NCBI GenBank assembly: GCA_913776195.1
Contig: CAJYMH010000021.1
Coordinates: forward strand, 224,458 to 288,457
Length of the DNA stretch: 64,000 nt
Direction: 5' to 3'
Origin: an uncultured Caulobacter sp.
GTDB taxonomy: Bacteria > Pseudomonadota > Alphaproteobacteria > Caulobacterales > Caulobacteraceae
The translations under genes were made by a program, and so were the position numbers. Below, in pieces: positions 9,352 to 20,984 of the stretch. The notes under the pieces are model-generated. The model was given only the letters and a program-made list of their open reading frames with translations, did not search any database and was not told the DNA's origin. Every line of letters starts with the position of its first letter. The first letter of the stretch is position 1.

Positions 9352-9552
9352 TCAAGAATGCAGCGAAGACACATAACGCTGCTTAAGCATGTTGCACCGC
9401 GCAAAACCCCAAACGCACCGCAACATTTGCCTTGAAGGTTTTTAGGCTTCGACGTACAAAAACCTATCGACGGAATAACAAATCAGAACGTCGGCTTTGG
9501 GGAAAACGTGCCGGGAGGCGGTTGTCATCAACCTCCTCTTGGAGTCTTCAAA

Positions 9553-9858
9553 ATGCGTAAGATCAACACTCTGGCCCTCGTTGTGTCTCTTGGGGCCGCC
9601 TTCGTCGCTGGCAACGCCGGCGCCGCCGAACTCCGCGTCTCCCTGGCCGGCAAGACCGCCAAGGAAGCTCACGCCGAGATCCTGAAAGCCGCCAGCACGG
9701 TCTGCTGGCAGGACGTCCGCAGCGAATCCCTGGCCGTTTACCTGTACCCGGCCTGCGTTCGCGCCAGCGTCAAGGACGCCGTCTCCAAGGTGAACAACCC
9801 GGAGCTGGCCGCCTACACCAAGACCGCTTCCGTGAACTACTACGCCCTGCAGCGCTAA
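9553..9858 (+). CDS. UrcA family secreted protein
   Basis: About 101 aa with a Sec signal peptide (cleavage near NAGAAE). The mature part has the UrcA pattern: a short strand LRVSLAGK, a helix AHAEILKAASTVC, and a second cysteine in the C-terminal half (YPACVRASVKDAV), likely a periplasmic disulfide. The function of UrcA proteins is unknown. ATG 9553 has a GGAG ribosome-binding site about ten bases upstream. The 200 bp upstream contain an 8 bp inverted repeat (AGGTTTTT at 9436, AAAAACCT at 9458). A strong terminator follows. Confidence 0.75.
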   Translation: MRKINTLALVVSLGAAFVAGNAGAAELRVSLAGKTAKEAHAEILKAASTVCWQDVRSESLAVYLYPACVRASVKDAVSKVNNPELAAYTKTASVNYYALQR

Positions 9859-9882
9859 GCGCGCCGCAAGGCGAAAAGGGAC

Positions 9883-9913
9883 AAGGCCCGCGAGCTCTCT
9901 CGCGGGCCTTTTT
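9883..9913 (+). terminator. Rho-independent terminator
   Basis: A perfect 12 bp stem (AAGGCCCGCGAG/CTCGCGGGCCTT) with a CTCT loop, followed by TTT, 24 bases after the UrcA stop. Confidence 0.9.
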
Positions 9914-10099
9914 CTATGCGCCGTTGAGTAAATCTGCGGGCGGCGCCCACGAAACTGCATACGCCGAACACACCCCGCGAGGCATAGAAGCGCCGGCCGC
10001 CTCACCGCGGCGCTGGGGGCGTATTTCCCAGAGGCCACGGCCCCCAACCGGGTTCGCAAGACCCGTCCAGCCGTGGCCCACTCCGCGACCAGGCATGCG
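9914..10099 (+). other. Structured gene-free segment, possible small RNA
   Basis: About 190 bp between two strong terminators with no convincing protein gene. It contains an imperfect hairpin at 10033-10078 (outer stem GGCCACGGC/GCCGTGGCC, inner stem CGGGT/ACCCG). The perfect hairpin at 10100-10133 would end a plus-strand transcript. I could not match it to tmRNA, SRP RNA, RNase P or tRNA. A short regulatory RNA is possible but unproven. Confidence 0.3.
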
Positions 10100-10133
10100 A
10101 AAAGGCCCGCAGGATTGCTCCTGCGGGCCTTTT
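10100..10133. terminator. Bidirectional terminator after rpmB
   Basis: A perfect 15 bp inverted repeat (arms 10100-10114 and 10119-10133), A-rich on one side and T-rich on the other, 27 bases beyond the rpmB stop. It can terminate rpmB on the minus strand and any plus-strand transcript from the preceding segment. Confidence 0.88.
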
Positions 10134-10159
10134 GCTTATCTCGGTAAGCAAAGGGTCGC

Positions 10160-10456
10160 TTAGGCGGCGGCTTGCGTCGCGACCTTGGCCTTCACCTGGC
10201 GCTTGATCTTCAGCGCGCGCGGCGACAGCAGCTCGTCCTTCGAGCCCAGCAGGAACACGTCCAGGCCGCCCTTGTAGTCCAGGGTGCGCAGGGCGGCGTT
10301 GCTGATGCGCAGCTTGAAGCTTTGGCCCAGCGAGTCGGACTGCAGCGTGACGGGCGCCAGAGCCGGGAGGAAGCGGCGCTTGGTCTTGATGTTGGAGTGG
10401 CTCACGTTGTGGCCAACGATCGGGCCCTTACCGGTGAGTTCGCAACGACGCGACAT
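10160..10456 (-). CDS. rpmB: 50S ribosomal protein L28
   Basis: 98 aa. The N-terminal [20 protein letters not shown] and the following [10 protein letters not shown] are diagnostic of bacterial L28, a component of the large ribosomal subunit. The alphaproteobacterial form has an extended C-terminal part rich in Lys and Ala, as here. ATG 10456 directly precedes the conserved N-terminus. It is monocistronic, divergent from the DUF3617 gene, and ends in a strong terminator. Confidence 0.97.
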   Translation of the reverse strand: MSRRCELTGKGPIVGHNVSHSNIKTKRRFLPALAPVTLQSDSLGQSFKLRISNAALRTLDYKGGLDVFLLGSKDELLSPRALKIKRQVKAKVATQAAA

Positions 10457-10631
10457 GACGGACAACCTTGCTGGGCGAAGCGGGCTTCGCAAAAGAATAT
10501 CGAACACGCCAAGGACTCTCCCGGCGCGAGAGGGGGCGATATAGGCGACGGCGGCGTTGAGAGTCAAGCCGGGCGCGGGATGAGCGCGCCTTTCAAGCGC
10601 GGTTCATCGCCGCTCCTATATGTAAGAAGCC

Positions 10632-11102
10632 ATGATGAAGCTCAAAGACGCCGTCCGCCCCCTCGCCATCGCCTTGACCGCCGCGGTTCTGGCCGTGCTG
10701 GGCGTCGCCACGGTCGCGCCGGCTGTATTCGCCCAGGAGAAGACGCCGGAGACGATTCTGCCTGGCCACTGGCAGTACAGCTACAAGATCGGCGGCATCC
10801 TGCCGGTGGGCAAGGAGATGAAGTGCCTGACCGCCAAGGATGTCGCGCAGTTCTCCGACGGCATCTGCACGCGGCGCTTCAAGTGCGTCTATGAGCGCAA
10901 GGTGGTCGGCGACGGGAACATCGACCTGAAGGGCGTCTGGTACGACAAGAAGAATCGCCCGGCCCCGGTGAAGGGCAAGGGGACATACACGCCCGAGAGC
11001 TTCAAGATCGACGTCAACGTCACCACCATCCACGGCCTGCCGCTGGCCGGGGTGATGGAGGCCAAGCGCGTGGCCGCCGCCTGCCCTGCCGCCACGGAAT
11101 AG
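10632..11102 (+). CDS. DUF3617 domain secreted protein
   Basis: 156 aa. A long signal peptide or signal anchor (about 1-36, ending VFAQ) precedes a DUF3617 domain: LPGHWQYSYKIGGILPVGKE, then MKCLTAKDVAQF, CTRRFKC and a C-terminal AACPA. Conserved cysteines suggest disulfides in the periplasm. The family is common in Caulobacterales and sphingomonads with no assigned activity. Two consecutive ATG codons occur (10632 and 10635). Confidence 0.82.
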   Translation: MMKLKDAVRPLAIALTAAVLAVLGVATVAPAVFAQEKTPETILPGHWQYSYKIGGILPVGKEMKCLTAKDVAQFSDGICTRRFKCVYERKVVGDGNIDLKGVWYDKKNRPAPVKGKGTYTPESFKIDVNVTTIHGLPLAGVMEAKRVAAACPAATE

Positions 11103-11175
11103 ATGCGTGCCACGCCGGAAAGGCGTTTGTGGTTAACCACGCTTAAGCTACAATATCTCGTAGGGAACAAATCCC

Positions 11176-11209
11176 GAATCGGCAGACGTCGCTGATTCGG
11201 TCATGATTC
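11176..11209. promoter_or_regulatory. Cluster of three GANTC (CcrM-type) sites
   Basis: GAATC at 11176, GATTC at 11194 and GATTC at 11205 fall within 34 bp of the 167 bp gap between the DUF3617 and OsmC genes, which converge here. GANTC is the target of the cell-cycle methyltransferase CcrM. The clustering is seen directly; any regulatory meaning is inferred. Confidence 0.35.
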
Positions 11210-11269
11210 GTTTCGCTCGTGTTCGGCTAAGGCCGCGCTTACGTTAACACCCGCCTTTTCTCCACCAGC

Positions 11270-11782
11270 TCAATCCGCCCCTGAATGCCTCGGCTGCGCC
11301 AGGTTCGCCGCGTCGCTGGCCGGAAAGCTTTCCTCCAGCGCCTCGTCCAGCTCGTCCTCAGTGTAGGAGACCGGCGCAACCACAGCGGCCACAGGATCAG
11401 CCAGGGTGGTGTCGATGTCGGCGCCGTTGCGAAGGGTCAGCGTCACAGGCGTCCGTTCGGCGATGTCGGCCAGGCGCGCGCGCTGCTCGTCGTTGAGGTC
11501 GCCCTCCAGGTGCAAGGTCCGCTCGATCTTGCTGCGGTCGCCATCCTTGAAGTGGTGCAGTTCCACATGCGCGGCCGTCATCGGCCAACCCTTGCGGTCG
11601 GCGTACATCTTCAGGGTGATCGCCGTGCAGGAGCCCAGGCTGGCCAGCAGCAGGTCATAGGGCGCCGGTCCGACGTCCTGACCGCCCAGGGCCGGCGGCT
11701 CGTCACTCACCATCGGATGACGACCCGCTATGATCGCGGTGGCGTAGGCTTGGTCCGAAATACTGGCTTTAGCGCGGGCCAT
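11270..11782 (-). CDS. OsmC family protein
   Basis: 170 aa. It has the OsmC/YhfA pattern: GGQDVGPAPYDLLLASLGSCTAITLKMYA with the first conserved Cys, ERTLHLEGDL, and RLADIAERTPVTLTL. The usual second cysteine (in the C-P-V position) is replaced here by Thr (ERTPVT), so a classical two-cysteine peroxidase cycle is doubtful. A C-terminal tail DELDEALEESFPASDAAN is a short motif often fused to, or found near, OsmC-like proteins. Probably cytoplasmic. Confidence 0.85.
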   Translation of the reverse strand: MARAKASISDQAYATAIIAGRHPMVSDEPPALGGQDVGPAPYDLLLASLGSCTAITLKMYADRKGWPMTAAHVELHHFKDGDRSKIERTLHLEGDLNDEQRARLADIAERTPVTLTLRNGADIDTTLADPVAAVVAPVSYTEDELDEALEESFPASDAANLAQPRHSGAD

Positions 11783-11844
11783 GGCGGTCTCCCTGTCAGC
11801 GAAGGTCGACAGCTTAGATGGAGCCGGCCGACGTCCAAGGCTAT

Positions 11845-12786
11845 ATGCGCCCCATGACGATTTCGGACTTGAAGAATGTCGACGCCGCGCATGGCGTTTA
11901 TGGCGTCCCCCAGCACGGGGTGATCGACCCGCCGCGCGGGGTGCAGTTCTCGCCCCTGGCGCTGGATTCCCAGGCGCTGGAATTCCAGCCCGACGGCAGC
12001 CTGGACGCCATGGTGGTGGTCGCGCCGCCTGGCGTGCTGGAGCGCCGCTATGCGCTGGCCCAGGCCCTGCGCGCCCTGAAGCCCGGCGGCCGCCTGACGG
12101 CCCTGGCGCCCAAGGACAAGGGCGGCTCTCGCCTTCGCAAGGAGCTGGAGGCCTTGGGCTGCGTGGTCGCCGAGGACGCCCGTCGCCACCATCGCATCTG
12201 CGCCACGGATCGACCGGCTGAACTAAGCGGCCTGGACGAAGCCATCGCGGCCGGCGCGCCGCAGATCGCGCCGAAGCTTTCGATGTGGTCTCAGCCGGGC
12301 GTTTTCAGCTGGGATCGTCCGGATCCCGGCAGCATCCTGCTGCTGAAACACCTGCCGAAGCTGTCGGGCGCGGGCCTGGACGCCGGCTGCGGCGTCGGCT
12401 TGCTGGCCAAGGCTGTGCTGGCCGAGCCGAAGGTGACCAAACTCACCTTGCTCGACATAGATCGCCGCGCCACCGACGCGGCGCGCCGCAACATCGAGGA
12501 TGCACGCGCGGAAATTCTGCAGGCCGACATCCGCGATCCCGACCTGGCGTTGAGCGAGCTCGATTTCGTGGTGATGAACCCGCCATTCCATGATGGCGGC
12601 CACGAGGACAAGCGCCTGGGCCAGGCCTTCGTCCAGCGCGCCGCCGACATGCTCAAGAAGGGCGGCCATCTGTGGCTGACCGCCAATCGGCACCTGCCTT
12701 ACGAAGCCGCGCTGAACGAGCGCTTCGCCAAAGTCGAGCTGCGGGCGGAGGAAGCCGGCTTCAAGATTTACGAGGCCCGCAAGTGA
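11845..12786 (+). CDS. RsmC-like class I SAM-dependent rRNA methyltransferase
   Basis: About 313 aa. It has a duplicated-domain layout like RsmC: a degenerate N-terminal methyltransferase-like half (to about residue 140) and a catalytic C-terminal half with LDAGCGVGLLA (SAM binding) and VMNPPFHDGG (NPPF, the base-amine methylation motif). RsmC methylates N2 of G1207 in 16S rRNA. ATG 11845 follows AAGG; further candidates are 11818 and 11854. The next gene, an rRNA pseudouridine synthase, overlaps the stop codon, supporting an rRNA-modification pair. Confidence 0.83.
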   Translation: MRPMTISDLKNVDAAHGVYGVPQHGVIDPPRGVQFSPLALDSQALEFQPDGSLDAMVVVAPPGVLERRYALAQALRALKPGGRLTALAPKDKGGSRLRKELEALGCVVAEDARRHHRICATDRPAELSGLDEAIAAGAPQIAPKLSMWSQPGVFSWDRPDPGSILLLKHLPKLSGAGLDAGCGVGLLAKAVLAEPKVTKLTLLDIDRRATDAARRNIEDARAEILQADIRDPDLALSELDFVVMNPPFHDGGHEDKRLGQAFVQRAADMLKKGGHLWLTANRHLPYEAALNERFAKVELRAEEAGFKIYEARK

Positions 12787-13523
12787 CCCAGAAGGCGCTG
12801 ATGGCGCGGCTAGACCGCCTGCTGTCCAACATGGCCTACGGCTCGCGCCGCGAGGTGCAGGCCATGGTGGCCGCCGGCCAAGTGGTCCTGGACGGCAAGG
12901 CCTTGAAGGACGCCGGCCAGCGTATCGCCGTCACAGCCGACCTGCCTGCGCGCATGACCGTGCGCGGCAAGCCCGTGGACCCGCCCGCGCCCCTCGCCCT
13001 GATGATGCACAAGCCCTTGGGCGTGGTGTGCTCGCACAAGGAGGACGGCACTCGGATCTACGACCTGCTGCCCCGCCGCTGGACGCTGCGCGATCCCGCC
13101 ATCTCCACCGTCGGACGACTGGACAAGGACACGTCAGGCCTGATCCTGCTGACGGACGATGGCCCCCTGCTGCACCGGATCATCTCGCCAAAGCATCATG
13201 TGCCCAAGCGCTATCGCGTCACCCTCGACCGGCCGCTGAAGGGCGACGAGGCGCAGGTGTTCGCCGCCGGGACCCTGCTGCTGGAGAGCGAAGACAAGCC
13301 CCTGCTGCCCGCCGAGCTTGAGGTGCTGTCGCCGACGGAGGCGCTGCTGACGATCCACGAAGGCCGCTATCATCAGGTGCGCCGCATGTTCGCCGCCGTG
13401 GGCAATCATGTGAACGCCCTGCATCGCGACCGGATCGGCGCCCTGGCCCTGCCCGACGACCTGGAGCCGGGCCAGTGGCGCGTCCTGACGGCCGACGACG
13501 AGACCGCAATCTTCGCCGCCTAG
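12783..13523 (+). CDS. RsuA family 16S rRNA pseudouridine synthase
   Basis: About 246 aa. The N-terminal S4 domain (RLDRLLSNMAYGSRREVQAMVAAG) is followed by the synthase domain with LMMHKPLGVVCS, the catalytic-Asp motif GRLDKDTSGLILLT, KRYRVTLD and HEGRYHQVRRMFAAVGNHV. This is the RsuA branch, which makes pseudouridine at position 516 of 16S rRNA in E. coli. GTG 12783 overlaps the stop of the upstream methyltransferase (GTGA), suggesting translational coupling; ATG 12801 is the alternative start. Confidence 0.88.
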   Translation: MTQKALMARLDRLLSNMAYGSRREVQAMVAAGQVVLDGKALKDAGQRIAVTADLPARMTVRGKPVDPPAPLALMMHKPLGVVCSHKEDGTRIYDLLPRRWTLRDPAISTVGRLDKDTSGLILLTDDGPLLHRIISPKHHVPKRYRVTLDRPLKGDEAQVFAAGTLLLESEDKPLLPAELEVLSPTEALLTIHEGRYHQVRRMFAAVGNHVNALHRDRIGALALPDDLEPGQWRVLTADDETAIFAA

Positions 13524-13586
13524 GCAATCGTCGCTGACATAAAGGCTTCGCTTGCTTCGCCCAGCCCGCCGCCCCACTTTCCGCCC

Positions 13587-16546
<2,960 letters not shown>

Positions 16547-16550
<4 letters not shown>

Positions 16551-16855
16551 GCGACGACGCCGCCCGCGTCGATGTCTGGCTGTGGCGCGCGCGCTTCTTC
16601 AAGACACGCTCCATGGCCGCCCGATTCGTGGATGAAGGGCGCGTGCGGCTGACGCGCGGCGGGGTTCAGACGCGGTTGGACAAGCCTTCGCGCGCCCTGC
16701 GCCCCGGGGACGCTGTGCTGTTCGCCATCGGCGGCCGGCTGATCAACGTCCGGGTCGAGCATCTGGGCGAACGCCGTGGTCCGGCCAGCGAGGCCCGCGC
16801 CCTTTACTTGGTATTAGAGGAAACCTCGCAGGACCAAGAGAAGCCGTCACATTGA
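16547..16855 (+). CDS. S4-domain RNA-binding protein (Hsp15/HslR-like)
   Basis: 102 aa. The S4 domain is seen at the N-terminus: RVDVWLWRARFFKTRSMAAR, then FVDEGRVRLTRGGV and LRPGDAVLF. Hsp15-type proteins bind 50S subunits carrying stalled nascent chains. The ATGA overlap with the helicase indicates co-translation and a shared RNA-related function. Confidence 0.86.
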
Positions 16856-16913
16856 CAACCCGCGCCTCAAGGCCGATTAGGCCGCGCACACTGAGAAGGC
16901 CGCCTGCGTTCCG

Positions 16914-17255
16914 ATGACCTACATCGTCACCGACCCCTGCATCAAATGTAAGTTCATGGACTGCGTGGAGGTCTGCCCCGTCGACTGTTTCTACGAGGGT
17001 GAGAACACCCTGGTGATCAATCCCGACGAGTGCATCGACTGCGGCGTGTGCGAGCCCGAGTGCCCGGTGGACGCGATCAAGCCGGACACCGAAGACGATC
17101 CGGACGGCAAGTGGCTGCGGATCAACTCCGACTACGCCAAGGTCTGGCCGAACATCACGGTGAAGGGCACCCCGCCCGCCGACCGCGAGGAGTTCGAGCG
17201 CGAGACGGGCAAGTTCGAGAAGTACTTCAGCGAAAAGCCGGGTACGGGCTCGTAA
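16914..17255 (+). CDS. fdxA: Seven-iron ferredoxin FdxA
   Basis: 113 aa. [26 protein letters not shown] carries the 3Fe-4S cysteine set, and [16 protein letters not shown] carries the 4Fe-4S set. The extended C-terminus with W, Y and Pro residues matches alphaproteobacterial FdxA. It is a low-potential cytoplasmic electron carrier. It follows the helicase/S4 pair and precedes carD, a gene order I associate with Caulobacterales. Confidence 0.95.
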   Translation: MTYIVTDPCIKCKFMDCVEVCPVDCFYEGENTLVINPDECIDCGVCEPECPVDAIKPDTEDDPDGKWLRINSDYAKVWPNITVKGTPPADREEFERETGKFEKYFSEKPGTGS

Positions 17256-17598
17256 CAATCGAAGGTGGCGTTAGGGGCCGCGTTTTGCCCGTCCCGTGTG
17301 ACGCGCGCATGACCGTGCCGCCGCAAGCCTTTCATTGATCTGAATTTTGTGTTATCGTCAAAACTGACGTGACGGCCACGCATGCGCGCGCCGCCGATGT
17401 CTCTGTCTAGAACAGCCGCTGCACAAATCGGCGCGCGCCATCGAAGGCGAAGAGTGTCTTAGAACTATTCCGACCGTATCGACCAGCCCCCGCGTCCTTC
17501 TTTTTCGCGGACGGGGAACGCTGTGTCTTTGGTCGGTTGGTTCATGTGCAGCGACGGCCCGACGCCCCCCGGCGGCGGGATGAGCAATGAGGACGAGC
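17256..17598. other. 343 bp gene-free leader upstream of carD
   Basis: No convincing gene. The segment probably holds the fdxA 3' end and the promoter and leader of carD. A G/C hairpin candidate with a pyrimidine-rich loop lies near 17490-17517 (CCCC..GTCC paired with GGACGGGG). A GGAAC-like site near 17515 has imperfect spacing to GGTT and was not called a stress promoter. Confidence 0.4.
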
Positions 17599-18102
17599 AT
17601 GAGCAAGAACGGTCTGGATTTCTCGGTTGGCGATCATGTCGTCTATCCGGCGCATGGCGTCGGCACCGTGCAGGCGGTCGAGACCCAGGAAGTGGCCGGA
17701 ATGTCGCTCGAGGTCTACGTGATCACCTTCGACCACGAGAAGATGACCCTTCGCGTCCCGACCAAGAAGGCCAAGACTGCCGGCCTGCGCCCGCTGGCCG
17801 CCGGCGACACCGTCAGCCAGGCCCTGACCACCCTGAAGGGTCGCGCCCGGGTGAAGCGCACCATGTGGTCGCGTCGCGCCCAGGAATACGAAGCCAAGAT
17901 CAACTCCGGCGACCTGATCTCGATCGCCGAGGTGGTCCGTGACCTGCACCGCGCCGAGAACCAGCCGGAACAGTCCTATTCGGAGCGTCAGCTCTATGAA
18001 TCGGCTCTGGACCGCATGGCCCGCGAAGTCGCCGCAATCGAACGCATCGACCGTGAAGCCGCCATCGGCATCCTGACCAAGTCCCTGGCCAAGGCCGCCT
18101 AG
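17599..18102 (+). CDS. CarD/CdnL family transcription regulator
   Basis: About 167 aa. The N-terminal RNA-polymerase-interacting domain has FSVGDHVVYPAHGVGTV and LRVPTKKAKTAGLRPL. The C-terminal helical DNA-binding domain has the RRAQEYEAKINSGD motif. CdnL stabilises RNA polymerase open complexes at rRNA and growth-related promoters in Caulobacter. ATG 17599 is chosen because MSKNG.. matches the family N-terminus and GAGGA lies just upstream; ATG 17587 is the alternative. A terminator follows directly. Confidence 0.93.
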   Translation: MSKNGLDFSVGDHVVYPAHGVGTVQAVETQEVAGMSLEVYVITFDHEKMTLRVPTKKAKTAGLRPLAAGDTVSQALTTLKGRARVKRTMWSRRAQEYEAKINSGDLISIAEVVRDLHRAENQPEQSYSERQLYESALDRMAREVAAIERIDREAAIGILTKSLAKAA

Positions 18103-18128
18103 GCCGAAACCTTTCGGACTTGCCGAAG

Positions 18129-18160
18129 CGCCCGCCCCGGAATTCCGCGGCGGGCGTTTT
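18129..18160 (+). terminator. Terminator after carD
   Basis: CGCCCGCC pairs with GGCGGGCG around a self-complementary CGGAATTCCG core, followed by TTTT, 27 bases past the carD stop. Confidence 0.85.
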
Positions 18161-18197
18161 GCTGTTCGGGCGCTCGCAGACCGGCGGACACATCTGC

Positions 18198-18289
18198 TCA
18201 GCCGGCGGCCAGGCCCGCCGACACTCCCGCTTAGCCGGCGGCCAAGCCCGCCGACACTCCTGCTTAGCCGGCGGCCAAGCCCGCCGACA
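18198..18289. repeat. 33-bp tandem repeat, about 2.8 copies, carrying the kinase stop codon
   Basis: Units start at 18198, 18231 and 18264 (the last is partial). On the minus strand each unit ends the reading frame SAGLAAG-stop, so the kinase C-terminus and its stop codon are repeated in phase every 11 codons. Each unit can also form a CGGCGG/CCGCCG hairpin. Copies differ at only two or three positions. Confidence 0.85.
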
Positions 18290-19448
18290 GGGGCGCGTCG
18301 ATCTCGTAGACCAGCCCCTCCGGCGCGAAGCGCAGGGTCGCCTTGCCGCCCAGGCGCACGGACATGCCGCTTTCGATCAGGCGCGAGCCGAAGCCCCGCT
18401 CCGCCGGCATCTCGACCGGCGGACCGCCGCTCTCGCTCCACGTCAGACGGAAGCGCCCGTCCTCGCCCACATCCCAGCTCACCGAAACCCGCCCCTCCTG
18501 CGCGCTGAAGGCGCCGTACTTGGCCGCGTTCACCGCCAGTTCGTGGAAGGCCATGTGCAGATCGACAGCCGTCTCGGGGCTCAGGCTCATGGCCGGACCG
18601 AACAGCGTCACCCGGTCGCTCTTCTCGCCGCTGAACGGCGTCAGGGCCGCGCGCAGCACCTGCTCCATGGTCGCTCGCCCCCAGCCGCCTTGGGTCAACA
18701 GCTCATGCGCCTGGGAAAGGGCCATAAGGCGGCGTTCGAAGGCCTCTGCGAAGGCCTCGGCGCTATCGGCGTGGCGCAGGGTCTGGCGGGTGATCGAATG
18801 CGCTGTCGCCAGGGTGTTCTTCATGCGGTGGTCGAGCTCGTGCAGCAGCAGTTCGCGCCGCTCCAGCGCTTCGTGCAGAGAGGCCCGCGCACGGGCGCTT
18901 TCCAACGCCGCAGCTGTAGCCCTGGCGATCACCTCCAGCTTGGCGACCTCCGCGGGAGTCGGTTGACGCTCGCTGGCCCAATAGGCGCCGATCGCGGCCA
19001 ACGGATCGGCCGGGCGCACCGGTGTCATGACAAGGCTTTTGACGAAGGTCGGCCGATAGGTGTCATGGGGGATGCGGTCGTCGGCGTAGATGTTCGGGAT
19101 CACCGCCGTCTTGCGGTTCAGCATCGCCCAGCCGGAGATGCAGGCCTCCAGCGGAAAGCGCCGCCCTTTCCACAGAGGCCCGATGGCGTCTTCATCCAGG
19201 TACCAGCACTGCTCCTCGTGGCGCAGGACGAAGGCGACGCCGTCGGCGCCGGAGATCCGCCGCGCCGCAGAGCGCACCACCGCCGCGATATCGGCAACCG
19301 TCCCGGCCGAGGCCAGAGCTTCGATGGTCTCGATGAGCGTGAGCAGAGCGCCGTCAGGCTGATCGTCCACACCCGCCAAGTCCGCCGTTGAGGAAGAACA
19401 TTGATTCATGTCGGCGCGCATGTCTCTGCATTTGCGAAAGACATGCAA
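18264..19448 (-). CDS. GAF-HWE family sensor histidine kinase
   Basis: Up to 394 aa. A GAF domain spans about 35-185 (RRISGADGVAFVLR, AIGPLWKGRRFPLEACISGW), followed by an HWE-type kinase: phosphoacceptor region LLHELDHRMKNTLATAHSI, then FHELAVNAAKYGA (N box) and GFGSRLIESG. No membrane segment is seen, so it is a cytoplasmic sensor. HWE kinases often phosphorylate single-domain or stress-response regulators, but none is adjacent. The start is uncertain: ATG codons at 19448, 19421 and 19409 all lack a strong ribosome-binding site. Its last codons lie in a 33-bp tandem repeat. Confidence 0.85.
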   Translation of the reverse strand: MHVFRKCRDMRADMNQCSSSTADLAGVDDQPDGALLTLIETIEALASAGTVADIAAVVRSAARRISGADGVAFVLRHEEQCWYLDEDAIGPLWKGRRFPLEACISGWAMLNRKTAVIPNIYADDRIPHDTYRPTFVKSLVMTPVRPADPLAAIGAYWASERQPTPAEVAKLEVIARATAAALESARARASLHEALERRELLLHELDHRMKNTLATAHSITRQTLRHADSAEAFAEAFERRLMALSQAHELLTQGGWGRATMEQVLRAALTPFSGEKSDRVTLFGPAMSLSPETAVDLHMAFHELAVNAAKYGAFSAQEGRVSVSWDVGEDGRFRLTWSESGGPPVEMPAERGFGSRLIESGMSVRLGGKATLRFAPEGLVYEIDAPLSAGLAAG

Positions 19449-19514
19449 GCACTCGTTTAGACGGTAAGGTTAAGGTTGTTACGCCTCGCACAACTTGAGC
19501 ATGAAACCTGCAAC

Positions 19515-20831
19515 CTAGACTTCATCGGATGGCAGGGGAGCCTCTTTCGCCGCGGCGATTTCTCCCGCCTTCGGGCCTATGGACAGCTCGTTGCGCATCA
19601 AGTCCACGTCCAGCTCATTCTCCCAGCGCGCCACCACCAGGGTCGCCACCCCGTTGCCCACCAGATTGGTCAGGGCCCGGCACTCGCTCATGAACCGATC
19701 GACCCCCACCAGCACCGCCAGGGCCGCGATAGGGATGTCGGGCACAACCGCGAGGGTGGCGGCCAGAGTGATGAACCCCGCCCCCGTCACGCCGCTGGCG
19801 CCCTTGGAGGTCAGCATGGCCACCCCCAGAATCGTGCCCATCTGCCAGATGGACAGGTCGGTGTTGGTCGCCTGGGCCAGGAACAGGGTGGCCAGGGTCA
19901 TGTAGATGTTGGTGCCGTCCAGATTGAAGCTGTAGCCGGTCGGGATCACCAGACCGACGACAGGCTTCGATGCGCCCAGGCGCTGCAACTTCTCCATCAT
20001 CTGCGGCAGCACCGACTCCGACGAACTGGTCCCTAGGACGATCAGCAGCTCCTCGCGGATGTAGGCGATGAACTTGAGGATCGAGAACCCGGCCAGCCGC
20101 GCTATGACGCCCAGAACCACCAGCACGAACAGCAGCGCCGTCAGATAGAAGGTCGCCACCAGCGCTCCCAGCTGGATCAGCGACGCCAGCCCATACTTGC
20201 CGATGGTGAAGCCCATCGCCCCGAACGCCCCCAGCGGCGCCAGGCGCACCACCAGATGGATGATCGAGAAGAAGACCCGGCTAACATGCTCAAGAGCTCC
20301 TGCCGCCTTCTCGCCGAATTCGCCGAGGCGTGCGCAGGCGAAGCCGGTCAGGATCGCCACCAAAAGCACCTGCAGCAGGTTGCCCTCGGCGAAGGCGCCG
20401 AAGAACGTCTCCGGGATCAGGTGAAGAATGTAGTCGATGAAACTGTCGCCATGCTTGGCCTTCTCGGCGTAGCCGGCGGCCACAGATGGGTCGATGGCGG
20501 CGGGATCGATGTTGAACCCCCGCCCCGGCTGCACGATCTCGCCCACCACCAGCCCGACCAGCAGCGCCAGGGTCGAGACGACCTCGAAATAGATCAGCGC
20601 CTTGCCGCCCACCCGCCCGAACTTCTTCATGTCGCTCATGTGGGCGATGCCGCCCGCCACGGTGCAGAAGATCACCGGCGCCACGACCATCTTGATCAGC
20701 TTTATGAAGCCGTCGCCCAGGGGCTTCAGCGCCACCCCGACATCCGGCCAGACCGCCCCGATGGTGACGCCAAGCGCGATGCCGAGCAGCACCTGCACAT
20801 AGAGGGTCTTGAGCGGACGCAGCAGATTCAT
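19515..20831 (-). CDS. dctA: C4-dicarboxylate:cation symporter DctA
   Basis: 438 aa, typical for the DAACS family. Family hallmarks are the helical-hairpin serine-rich [12 protein letters not shown], the [15 protein letters not shown] motif in helix 7, and [13 protein letters not shown] in the second hairpin. It imports succinate, fumarate or malate with protons or sodium across the inner membrane. ATG 20831 is preceded by GGGA and opens the conserved [18 protein letters not shown]. No DctB/DctD pair is adjacent. Confidence 0.93.
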   Translation of the reverse strand: MNLLRPLKTLYVQVLLGIALGVTIGAVWPDVGVALKPLGDGFIKLIKMVVAPVIFCTVAGGIAHMSDMKKFGRVGGKALIYFEVVSTLALLVGLVVGEIVQPGRGFNIDPAAIDPSVAAGYAEKAKHGDSFIDYILHLIPETFFGAFAEGNLLQVLLVAILTGFACARLGEFGEKAAGALEHVSRVFFSIIHLVVRLAPLGAFGAMGFTIGKYGLASLIQLGALVATFYLTALLFVLVVLGVIARLAGFSILKFIAYIREELLIVLGTSSSESVLPQMMEKLQRLGASKPVVGLVIPTGYSFNLDGTNIYMTLATLFLAQATNTDLSIWQMGTILGVAMLTSKGASGVTGAGFITLAATLAVVPDIPIAALAVLVGVDRFMSECRALTNLVGNGVATLVVARWENELDVDLMRNELSIGPKAGEIAAAKEAPLPSDEV

Positions 20832-20892
20832 GACGGTTCCCGACGTGCGGGCTTCGCAAGCCCCCCGGACATGCGCTATCACGCCCCGCGTC

Positions 20893-20969
20893 GGCCCGGT
20901 AGCTCAGCCGGATAGAGCAGAGCTTTCCTAAAGCTAAGGTCGGGGGTTCGAGTCCCTCCCGGGTCGCCA
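20893..20969 (+). tRNA. tRNA-Arg (anticodon CCT)
   Basis: 77 nt with encoded CCA. Acceptor GGCCCGG pairs with CCGGGTC (one G-U). D arm GCTC/GAGC. The anticodon arm has loop TTCCTAA, giving CCT at positions 34-36, with one G-A mismatch at the base of the stem. T arm GGGGG-TTCGAGT-CCCTC. An IS remnant starts just beyond the CCA end. Confidence 0.93.
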
Positions 20970-20984
20970 CGCCGCTGTTTGTAC

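Noticed and set aside
9914..10099. 6S RNA or SRP RNA
   Set aside because: The conserved SRP GGUCAGGUCCGGAAGGAAGC-like element and a 6S-type long hairpin with central bubble were not found.
17515..17545. GGAAC..GGTT upstream of carD as a stress promoter
   Set aside because: Spacing is 15 bp, shorter than the 16-17 bp of the consensus, and carD is a growth gene.
18198..18289. CRISPR array
   Set aside because: Units are contiguous 33-bp copies without spacers and lie inside a kinase gene end; no cas genes in the window.
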